The notes under the pieces: generated by a model
The model's database searches: none
What the model was told of the DNA's origin: nothing
What the model saw: only the letters and a program-made list of their open reading frames with translations
Made by a program: the position numbers and the translations under genes
Origin: an uncultured Sphingomonas sp.
Lineage (GTDB): Bacteria; Pseudomonadota; Alphaproteobacteria; Sphingomonadales; Sphingomonadaceae
Direction: 5' to 3'
Assembly (NCBI RefSeq): GCF_913776855.1
Contig: NZ_CAJYQD010000025.1
Span: 1-64,000 of the forward strand
DNA length: 64,000 bases
Shown: piece by piece, positions 56,141 through 62,192 of the stretch
Position numbering within the stretch: position 1 is the stretch's first letter
Layout: the number at the start of each line of letters is the position of its first letter

Positions 56141-57262
56141 ATGAAATGGTTCGGACGCAGGTCCGGGCGCGATGGGGCGCGTCCGGTGTTGGCGCGGGGT
56201 GGCGCGACCCTGTGGAGGGAAGGCAGCGGGCCGGCGGCGGGGGATTGGGCGCAAGGCTATGAGGCGCAGCTGCGCGAGGCGTATCTGGGCAATCCGATCG
56301 CGCAGCGCGCGGTCAGGATCGTGGCGGAGGGGCTGGCGTCGTTGCCGCTGAAAGGCGATCGCCAAGCCGTGGCGCTGGTCGAGGCGCGATCGGCCGGGCA
56401 GGATCTGCTGGAGAGCGTGGGCGCGCAGCTGTTGCTGCACGGCAATGCCTATGTCCAGATCATCGACGATGGCGCGGGCGGGATCGGCGAGCTGTATGCG
56501 CTGCGCCCCGAGCGGGTGACGGTCGAGGCGGATGCCGGCGGGTGGCCGGTCGCCTATCGCTATCGGGTCGGCGAGCGGGTGCTGCGGATCGTGGCGGAGG
56601 GCGAGGGCGGGCGGCCGGGGCTGATCCACCTGCGCGGCTTTCATCCACTGGACGATCATTACGGGCTGGGGTGTCTCGGCGTGGCGGCGGGGGCGGTGGC
56701 GATCCACAACCAGGCGGCGCGGTGGAACAAGGCGCTGCTCGACAATGCGGCGCGGCCTTCCGGAGCGCTGGTGCATGATCCGGGCGATGGCGGCGTGCTG
56801 TCGGGCGAACAGTTCGACCGGCTGCGCGCGCAGATGGACGATGCCTTTTCGGGCGCGGCCAATGCCGGGCGGCCGATGCTGCTCGACGGCGGCCTGAAAT
56901 GGCAGGCGATGAGCCTAACCCCGGCGGACATGGATTTCGTGGGGCTGAAAGGCCAGGCGGCGCGCGAGATCGCGCTGGCGTTCGGGGTGCCGCCGATGCT
57001 GCTGGGGCTGCCGGGCGACAATACCTTTGCCAATTACCGCGAGGCGAACCGGGCGCTGTGGCGGCAGACGATCGTGCCGCTGGGCCGGCGGGTGCTGGGC
57101 GCGATCGGGCAGGGGATCGACGCGTGGCTGGGGACGGGCGCGCTGGAGGTCGAGGTCGAGGCGATCCCGGCCTTGAGCGACGAGCGCGACCAGTTGTGGG
57201 CGCGGGTCGCGGGGGCGGATTTCCTGACGCCCGAGGAGAAGCGGGGGTTGGTGGGGATGTAA
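56141..57262 (+). CDS. HK97-family portal protein, GTA type (gp3)
   Basis: The 373-residue product has AYLGNPIAQRAVRIVAEGLASLPL near the start (given by its ends), HGNAYVQI, LIHLRGFHPLDDHYGL, LKWQAMSLTPADMDF and AFGVPPMLLGLPGDNTFANYREA, all typical of HK97 portals. It forms the dodecameric vertex ring for DNA entry. CAGGAG precedes the ATG. A repeat-rich gap separates it from the terminase, unlike the tight spacing elsewhere. Confidence 0.93.
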   Translation: MKWFGRRSGRDGARPVLARGGATLWREGSGPAAGDWAQGYEAQLREAYLGNPIAQRAVRIVAEGLASLPLKGDRQAVALVEARSAGQDLLESVGAQLLLHGNAYVQIIDDGAGGIGELYALRPERVTVEADAGGWPVAYRYRVGERVLRIVAEGEGGRPGLIHLRGFHPLDDHYGLGCLGVAAGAVAIHNQAARWNKALLDNAARPSGALVHDPGDGGVLSGEQFDRLRAQMDDAFSGAANAGRPMLLDGGLKWQAMSLTPADMDFVGLKGQAAREIALAFGVPPMLLGLPGDNTFANYREANRALWRQTIVPLGRRVLGAIGQGIDAWLGTGALEVEVEAIPALSDERDQLWARVAGADFLTPEEKRGLVGM

Positions 57263-57267
57263 TTCCC

Positions 57268-57365
57268 GCCACGGGCGTCATCCCAGCGAAGGCTGGGATC
57301 TCCTGGTGGGGTTCGGTCTGCTTGCCGCGAGAGACCCCAGCCTGCGCTGGGGTGACGCCCGTGGC
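57268..57365. repeat. nested inverted repeat (family F) between portal and DUF6127
   Basis: Outer arms GCCACGGGCGTCA (57268-57280) and TGACGCCCGTGGC (57353-57365) pair perfectly over 13 bp and enclose two hairpins, TCCCAGCGAAGGCTGGGA and ACCCCAGCCTGCGCTGGGGT. It can fold as a cruciform and abuts the 3' end of the small antisense gene. Confidence 0.8.
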
Positions 57366-57373
57366 TATGGGGA

Positions 57374-57532
57374 TCAGTGCTGTGGCTCGGCCGGCGTGCA
57401 GACCAGCGTCGTGCGGTCGAACGTGCCGCCGGCGTCGAGGCAGCGTTTCCCCTTCAGGAACGGCAGCGCGAAGGTGAAGGCGAGAAGCGCCGCGGCGAAG
57501 GCGGCGGCGATGATGCGGAGGCGCGGTCTCAC
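57374..57532 (-). CDS. small membrane/secreted protein antisense within the GTA cluster
   Basis: This 52-residue protein starts from GTG 57532 (MRPRLRIIAAAFAAALLAFTF) and has one hydrophobic segment. The short outer part KRCLDAGGTFDRTTLVC has two cysteines. Short proteins ending in C-DAGG-x(9-11)-C with one membrane segment are frequent in sphingomonads, in my recollection. It is the only gene of the cluster on the minus strand. No ribosome binding site is obvious. Confidence 0.6.
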   Translation of the reverse strand: MRPRLRIIAAAFAAALLAFTFALPFLKGKRCLDAGGTFDRTTLVCTPAEPQH

Positions 57533-57571
57533 GCAAGTGGGGCTAGCGCGGCGACAGGCGGGAGACAAGAC

Positions 57572-57880
57572 ATGGGCGAACCGGGGCTGCTGGCGCAGCT
57601 GATGGGGCAGGCGGCGGAGGACGGCGCCGACCTGCAGACGCTGCGCGCGATTGCGGAGGAGGCGGGCGAGCTGGGTGCTGCGCGGGCGATGGCGCGGATC
57701 GGGCTGTCGGATGCGGCGGCGGCAGGCGACGTGCAGGAGCTGCGCGAGCTGTTGAAGGCGTGGCGCGATGCCAAGCGGTCGGCGGTGCGCGCGGCCTTTG
57801 CATGGGTGATGCGGATGGCGTTCGCGCTGCTGCTGGTGGGGATCGCGGTCAAGACCGGGTGGCCTGAGTGGGCGCGGTGA
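57572..57880 (+). CDS. DUF6127 family protein of GTA cluster
   Basis: The 102-residue product is a helical cytoplasmic part (LRAIAEEAGELGAARAMARIGLSD, given by ends LRAIAEEAG and RIGLSD, then ELRELLKAWRDAKRSA) followed by one transmembrane helix (AFALLLVGIAVKTGW). This pattern is found between portal and protease genes of sphingomonad GTA clusters. GGCGGGAG supports the ATG. The role is unknown. Confidence 0.78.
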   Translation: MGEPGLLAQLMGQAAEDGADLQTLRAIAEEAGELGAARAMARIGLSDAAAAGDVQELRELLKAWRDAKRSAVRAAFAWVMRMAFALLLVGIAVKTGWPEWAR

Positions 57881-58245
57881 GGTTCGCGGGATATGCCGCG
57901 ATCTTCGGCCGGGCGGACCGGGGTGGCGATGTCGTGCTGCCCGGCGCGCTGGTGGCGGCGGGGACGGTGCCGTTGCTGTGGCAGCATCGGGGCGACCCGA
58001 TCGGGACGGTCGAGTGGCTGGGCGAGGATGCGCGGGGGCTGCGCGTGATCGGGCGGATCGATGGCGGAGAGGCGGCGCGGCTGGTGCGGGCAGGGGCGGT
58101 CGACGGGCTGTCGTTCGGATACCGGGCGCGCGCCGTGCGGCAGGGGGCGTGGCGGACGATCGCCGCCGCCGAGCTGATCGAGGTGAGCGTGGTCGCGCAG
58201 CCGATGCAGGTGCTGGCGCGCATCCATGCGGTCGAGGACGGGTGA
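57868..58245 (+). CDS. HK97-family prohead protease (gp4)
   Basis: This 125-residue serine protease has FAGYAAIFGRADRGGDVV, the catalytic H40 in LWQHRGDPIG and S82 in GLSFGYRA, and ends with EVSVVAQPMQ. It matures the capsid. The start is GTG 57868 or GTG 57877; the latter makes a GTGA overlap with DUF6127. It is short compared with proteases of 180-200 residues, but the catalytic core is complete. Confidence 0.88.
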   Translation: MGAVRFAGYAAIFGRADRGGDVVLPGALVAAGTVPLLWQHRGDPIGTVEWLGEDARGLRVIGRIDGGEAARLVRAGAVDGLSFGYRARAVRQGAWRTIAAAELIEVSVVAQPMQVLARIHAVEDG

Positions 58246-58325
58246 GCGGCCGCTCGATCCGACAATTTTTCCAACGGGGGTGTCGCTATGCACGCGGCGC
58301 CCCTTTTTTCATGGGGACGACGAGT

Positions 58326-59357
58326 ATGACGATCGAGACGCTGGCGGGGAGCTTTTCGGGTGTGGCGGCAGGGGCGAGCCGGCCGATGCTGAGTGCGAAT
58401 GTGCAGGGCGGCGGCTTCGGCGCGTTCGTGCGGCAAGGGTTGACGGTCGAGACGAAGGCGGTGGCGGGGACCAGCGACGCAGGCGGCGGCTATGCCGTTC
58501 CGCGCGAGATCGATGCGATGATCGGCGCGACGCTGAAGACCGCCAGCCCGATCCGCGCCATCGCGCAGGTGGTGAGCGTGGGGTCGGCGGGCTATCGCAA
58601 GCTGGTGACGAGCGGTGCCACGCCGTCGGGCTGGGCGAGCGAGGCGGGTGCGCGGCCGGAGACGGCGACGCCGACCTTCAACGAGATCGCCCCGCCGATG
58701 GGCGAGCTGTACGCCAATCCGGCGGCGAGCCAGGCGATGCTGGACGATGCCGCGTTCGACGTGGAGGTCTGGCTGGCCGACGAGATCGCCAGCGAGTTCG
58801 CGCGGGCCGAGGGACAGGCGTTCGTCGCGGGCAGCGGGGTCGGGCGGCCGCGCGGGTTCCTGAGCTATCCCACCGCCGCGACCGGCGATGCGGCACGGGC
58901 GTTCGGGACGCTGCAGCACCTGCCGTCCGGCGCGGCGGCGGATTTCGGGAGCGATCCCGAGAACCGGCTGATCGACCTGGTGCATAGCCTGCGCGGCAGT
59001 TACCGGCAGGGCGCGTGCTGGGTGATGAATGCGCAGACGGCGGCGCGCATCCGCAAGTTCAAGACGGCGGACGGCGCGTTCCTGTGGACGCCGGGGCTGG
59101 CCGAGGGGCAGGCAAACACGCTGCTCGGCTATCCGGTGGTCGAGGCGGAGGACATGCCCGACATCGCAGCGGGCACCCTGCCCATCGCGTTCGGCAACTT
59201 CAAGGCGGGGTATCTGATCGCCGAGCGGGCCGAGACGCAGATCCTGCGCGATCCCTATTCGAACAAGCCGTTCGTCCATTTCTACGCCACCAAGCGCGTC
59301 GGGGGTGCGGTGATGAATTCGGAGGCGATCAAGCTGCTGAAGGTAGGCGCGGCGTAA
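58326..59357 (+). CDS. HK97-fold major capsid protein (gp5), short N-terminus
   Basis: This 343-residue protein has KAVAGTSDAGGGYAVPREID, the usual start of the mature HK97/GTA capsid, only about 43 residues from the N-terminus. PIRAIAQVV, GWASEAGARPET, VGRPRGFLSYP and GSYRQGACWVMN continue the fold. The delta scaffold domain of about 100 residues found in HK97 and RcGTA capsids is not visible. An alternative ATG at 58311 adds only 5 residues. A short CCCC-TTTTTT-GGGG hairpin overlaps the start region. Confidence 0.9.
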   Translation: MTIETLAGSFSGVAAGASRPMLSANVQGGGFGAFVRQGLTVETKAVAGTSDAGGGYAVPREIDAMIGATLKTASPIRAIAQVVSVGSAGYRKLVTSGATPSGWASEAGARPETATPTFNEIAPPMGELYANPAASQAMLDDAAFDVEVWLADEIASEFARAEGQAFVAGSGVGRPRGFLSYPTAATGDAARAFGTLQHLPSGAAADFGSDPENRLIDLVHSLRGSYRQGACWVMNAQTAARIRKFKTADGAFLWTPGLAEGQANTLLGYPVVEAEDMPDIAAGTLPIAFGNFKAGYLIAERAETQILRDPYSNKPFVHFYATKRVGGAVMNSEAIKLLKVGAA

Positions 59358-59363
59358 CGCGAC

Positions 59364-59404
59364 GGCGCCGGCCCGTTCCTTAAGGCAGGGAGCGGGCCGG
59401 TGCC
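59364..59404. terminator. hairpin after the capsid gene
   Basis: GGCGCCGGCCCG (59364-59375) pairs with CGGGCCGGTGCC (59393-59404) with one mismatch. It may partly terminate or protect the abundant capsid mRNA. No U tract follows. Confidence 0.5.
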
Positions 59405-59442
59405 GCCCTTCCGCCGTGAGGCGGCAAACCCAGGAGAAACAC

Positions 59443-59937
59443 ATGACCACAGCGCCCTTTCCGGCGGCGGTGATCGCGGGGGTGCGCGTGGCGGCGCGCG
59501 ACCATCTGCGGATCACCGGCACCGCCGAGGACATGGTGATCGACCGGCTGGCGGAAAGCGCGCTGGCGCTGGCCGAGGCCTATACCGGCAGCGCGATCGT
59601 CGCGCGGCCGCACGAGGCGATGATGGCGGCGGCGAGCGAATGGCGGCCGTTGCCGGTCGCGCCGGTGACGTCGATCATCACCGCCCCGCCGGTCGCAGCG
59701 ATCGATATCGATGCGGCGGGCACCGGATGGGTGCGGATGGCGGCGGCGGGACCGGTGCGCTTCGTCGCGGGGCTGGCGGGCGAGTGGAACGCGGTGCCGC
59801 CGCCGGTGGCGCAGGGGATCGTGCTGCTGGTCGCGCATCTGTTCGACGCGCGCACGGCATCGGCGGCGCCGCCGGCGGCGGTAGGGGCGCTGTGGCGGCC
59901 GTGGCGGCGGATGCGGCTGGCGGAGGCGCGGCGGTGA
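59443..59937 (+). CDS. head-tail connector (gp6-like)
   Basis: The 164-residue product resembles phage gp6-like connector proteins: DHLRITGTAEDMVIDRLAESALALAEAYTG (given by DHLRITG and AEAYTG), SEWRPLPVAPVTSI and PPPVAQGIVLLVAHLFD. AGGAG supports ATG 59443. Its stop overlaps the next gene (GTGA). Confidence 0.85.
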   Translation: MTTAPFPAAVIAGVRVAARDHLRITGTAEDMVIDRLAESALALAEAYTGSAIVARPHEAMMAAASEWRPLPVAPVTSIITAPPVAAIDIDAAGTGWVRMAAAGPVRFVAGLAGEWNAVPPPVAQGIVLLVAHLFDARTASAAPPAAVGALWRPWRRMRLAEARR

Positions 59938-60137
59938 TCGCGGCGCTGAAGCGGGCCGAGGCGATCGGGGAGCGCCGGGCGGACGCGGCGCGCGCGCGGG
60001 TGGTCGCGGCGGTCGAGGGCGTGCCGGGGGTGGCGGCGGAGGTCGTCGGCGACGGCGTTGTGCTGTTGGGGCGGGGCCTTGTACGGCGGACGGTCAGCGA
60101 TCCCCGGCTGCACGATGTGGCGGGGTGGGGGCGATGA
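59934..60137 (+). CDS. small GTA protein (gp7 position)
   Basis: This 67-residue protein starts from a GTG in a GTGA overlap. It is helical at first (ALKRAEAIGERRADAARARVVAA) and then has two short strands around GVVLLGRGLVRR. By position it equals the small head-closure protein gene before DUF3168. Its own stop overlaps the next ATG, so it sits between two coupled genes. Confidence 0.72.
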   Translation: MIAALKRAEAIGERRADAARARVVAAVEGVPGVAAEVVGDGVVLLGRGLVRRTVSDPRLHDVAGWGR

Positions 60138-60544
60138 TCGCGGGAACTTTGCTGCAGGCGATGCTGGTCGCGCGGCTGCGGGCCGTGCTGACGACCGCGA
60201 GCGTGTTCGATGCGCCGCCGGTGCGGGCTGCGCGGCCCTATGTCGTGGTCGATACGCCGGTGCTGACCGACTGGGGCACCAAGGATGTCGCCGGGCGCGA
60301 GGGGCGGGTGGTCGTACAACTGTTCGATGGCGGTGAGGTGCCGGAACGGTTGCGCGGGCTGGCGGCGGCGGCGGAGACGGCGGTGCTGTCGGCGCCGCCC
60401 GCGCTGAACGGGTGGCGGGTGGTGAGCCTGTCGTTCGTGCGCAGCCGGGTGCTGCGCGAAGGCGATGGCTGGGTCGGGGCGATCGAGTTTCGGGTGCGGA
60501 TGCTGGCGGGGTTAGGGGGCGGCCCAACCGTCATTCCCGCGTAG
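60134..60544 (+). CDS. DUF3168 tail-completion protein (gp8)
   Basis: The 136-residue product has the DUF3168 pattern: LLQAMLVARLRA, PYVVVDTPVLTDWG, VVVQLFDGG and SFVRSRVLRE. It links tail to head. The last residues (PTVIPA) and the stop are encoded by the first arm of the family B repeat at 60529. Confidence 0.85.
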   Translation: MIAGTLLQAMLVARLRAVLTTASVFDAPPVRAARPYVVVDTPVLTDWGTKDVAGREGRVVVQLFDGGEVPERLRGLAAAAETAVLSAPPALNGWRVVSLSFVRSRVLREGDGWVGAIEFRVRMLAGLGGGPTVIPA

Positions 60545-60624
60545 GCGGGAATCCATTCGCTCGGCGGTTGCGCATCTTTCTTCAGCGTCGGTGGCAATGG
60601 ATTCCCGCCTGCGCGGGAATGACG
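60529..60624. repeat. family B repeat, copy overlapping the gp8 3' end
   Basis: CGTCATTCCCGCG (60529 on) and the inverted ATTCCCGCCTGCGCGGGAATGACG pair are 60 bp apart. The TAG stop of the DUF3168 gene lies in the first palindrome. Confidence 0.85.
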
Positions 60625-60676
60625 ATGGAAATCATGGCCCTTCGCCAGGGTACGCGTGGGGGAAGGGTAGCGCTTG

Positions 60677-60709
60677 TGGCCCTGGATCCCCGCCTGCGCG
60701 GGGATACGG
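60677..60709. repeat. family B half unit before the major tail gene
   Basis: GGATCCCCGCCTGCGCGGGGATA is a single family B arm. A degenerate arm (CCCTTCGCCAGGGTACG) lies at 60639-60655. The gap 60545-60750 contains only these. Confidence 0.65.
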
Positions 60710-60750
60710 CCGGGGCTGGCGGCGCGCTTCATCAAATCACGAGAAGTTCG

Positions 60751-61158
60751 ATGGCGGCGGAGAAGGGTAGTGCGTTCCTGTTGAAGATCGGGAACGGGGC
60801 GGTGCCGGTGGCCTATGCGACGGTCGCGGGGCTGCGCACGACGCAGCTGAGCGTCAATGGCGAGGCGGTGGCGATCACCAGCAAGGATTCGGGCGGGTGG
60901 CGCGAATTGCTGTCGGGGGCCGGCGTGCGGTCGGTCAGCGTCAGCGGCGCGGGCGTGTTTACCGGGTCGGCGGCGGAGGTGCGGCTGCGCGGCAATGCGC
61001 TGTCGGGGGTGATCGACGACTATCGGCTGAGCTTCGAGAGCGGGGAGACGATGACCGGGCGGTTCCTGGTCACGCGGCTGGACTATGCCGGCGATTATAA
61101 TGGCGAGCGCAATTACACGCTGGCGCTGGAATCGTCCGGCCCGGTGGTGTCGGCATGA
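60751..61158 (+). CDS. phage major tail protein, GTA type (gp9)
   Basis: The 135-residue product has GSAFLLKIGNG, LRTTQLSVNGEAVAITSKDSGGWRELL (given by its ends) and SGVIDDYRLSFESG, the TIGR02126-type major tail tube protein. It forms the tail tube. GAGAAG precedes the ATG at 60751. Its stop overlaps the next start. Confidence 0.92.
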   Translation: MAAEKGSAFLLKIGNGAVPVAYATVAGLRTTQLSVNGEAVAITSKDSGGWRELLSGAGVRSVSVSGAGVFTGSAAEVRLRGNALSGVIDDYRLSFESGETMTGRFLVTRLDYAGDYNGERNYTLALESSGPVVSA

Positions 61159-61466
61159 GCGCGCCCGCCAATCCGGCGCGCGGCGAGGCGAGCGTTCGCG
61201 TTAACGGCGAGACGCTGGTGCTGCGGCCGAGTTTCGCCGCGCTGGTCGCGGCGGAGGGGGAGGTGGGATCGCTGTTCGCTTTGGTCGAGCGGGCGGCGGC
61301 GGGGCGGCTGAGCCTCAGCGAGCTGGTCGCGTTGCTGTGGCATTGCCTGCGTGACCCGGCGCCGATGGGGCGCGACGCCTTTGCCGAGGGGGTGACGGCG
61401 GGCGGGCTGGCGGCGGCGACCCCGGCGCTGAAAGTGCTGATCGCGCAGATCCTGGGCGGGCGGTGA
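61155..61466 (+). CDS. GTA gp10-like tail assembly chaperone
   Basis: The 103-residue product fits the GTA_gp10 family: RPSFAALVAAEGEVGSLFALVERA, then ELVALLWHCLRD and FAEGVTAGGLAAATPALKVLI (given in parts). It is coupled on both sides (ATGA at 61155, GTGA at 61463). Confidence 0.88.
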   Translation: MSAPANPARGEASVRVNGETLVLRPSFAALVAAEGEVGSLFALVERAAAGRLSLSELVALLWHCLRDPAPMGRDAFAEGVTAGGLAAATPALKVLIAQILGGR

Positions 61467-61654
61467 CGTTCGCCGAGGCTGCCCGGCGGATGGCGGGACT
61501 GGCGGGGGTGGCGTTCGGCTGGGGGCCGGACGCCTTCTGGTCCGCGACGCCGGCCGAGCTGGCGGCGCTGGTCCAGGCGATGCGGGGCGATGCGCCCGAC
61601 CCCTGCGACCGGATCACGATCGACCGATTGAAGGAGCGTTTTCCCGATGGATGA
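61463..61654 (+). CDS. small tail assembly chaperone (TAC_6/DUF2376-like)
   Basis: This 63-residue protein starts from GTG 61463. FAEAARRMAGLAGVAFGWGPDAFW and TPAELAALVQAM are the family pattern seen behind gp10 in RcGTA-like clusters. Its stop overlaps the next gene. Confidence 0.85.
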   Translation: MTFAEAARRMAGLAGVAFGWGPDAFWSATPAELAALVQAMRGDAPDPCDRITIDRLKERFPDG

Positions 61655-62189
61655 GGAAATCGAACGGCTGGTCGTGCGCGTGCGCGCCGATACCGCCGGG
61701 TTCGCGCAGGATGTGGTGACGATGCAGGCCAGCCTCGACGGGCCGTTCGCCGGCGGGATCGACCGGGCGGGGCGGGCGGTGGAAACGACGCTGGCGCGCG
61801 CGATCCGTACCGGCAAGCTGGGCTTCGACGACCTGCGCGATACCGCGCTGAAGGTGCTGGGCGAGATTGCGGCGGCGGCGGTGGTCGGGGCGGTGCGACC
61901 GGGCGGGGGCGGCGGGCTGATCGGGCTGCTGGGGCAGTTGATCGGCGGGGCGCCGGGGCGGGCCACGGGCGGCCCGGTCAGTCCGGCGCGGCCTTACTGG
62001 GTCGGCGAGCGCGGGCCGGAATTGTTCGTGCCGACCAGCAGCGGACAGGTGGTCGCGGCGCAAGGCGGCGCGCGCGAGGTGCGGGTGGCGATCACGGTGA
62101 ACGCGGGTGGTGGCGATGGTCCCCGCGCGCTGCAACAGTCGAGCCGGCAGGTCGCGCGGGCGGTGCGTGCCGCGCTGATGGAGGCTTGA
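61647..62189 (+). CDS. GTA gp11-like tail tape-measure protein
   Basis: The 180-residue product starts with a helical segment (ERLVVRVRADTAGFAQDV), has a hydrophobic Gly-rich centre (GGGGGLIGLLGQLIGG) and GGPVSPARPYWVGERGPELFVPTSSG, the characteristic C-terminal motif. It sets tail length and is short, in line with the short GTA tail. Confidence 0.87.
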   Translation: MDEEIERLVVRVRADTAGFAQDVVTMQASLDGPFAGGIDRAGRAVETTLARAIRTGKLGFDDLRDTALKVLGEIAAAAVVGAVRPGGGGGLIGLLGQLIGGAPGRATGGPVSPARPYWVGERGPELFVPTSSGQVVAAQGGAREVRVAITVNAGGGDGPRALQQSSRQVARAVRAALMEA

Positions 62190-62192
62190 GCG

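Noticed and set aside
57978..58325. Upstream extension of the capsid frame that could supply a delta domain
   Set aside because: The extension reads the prohead protease gene in another frame and is Arg-rich without helical scaffold character.
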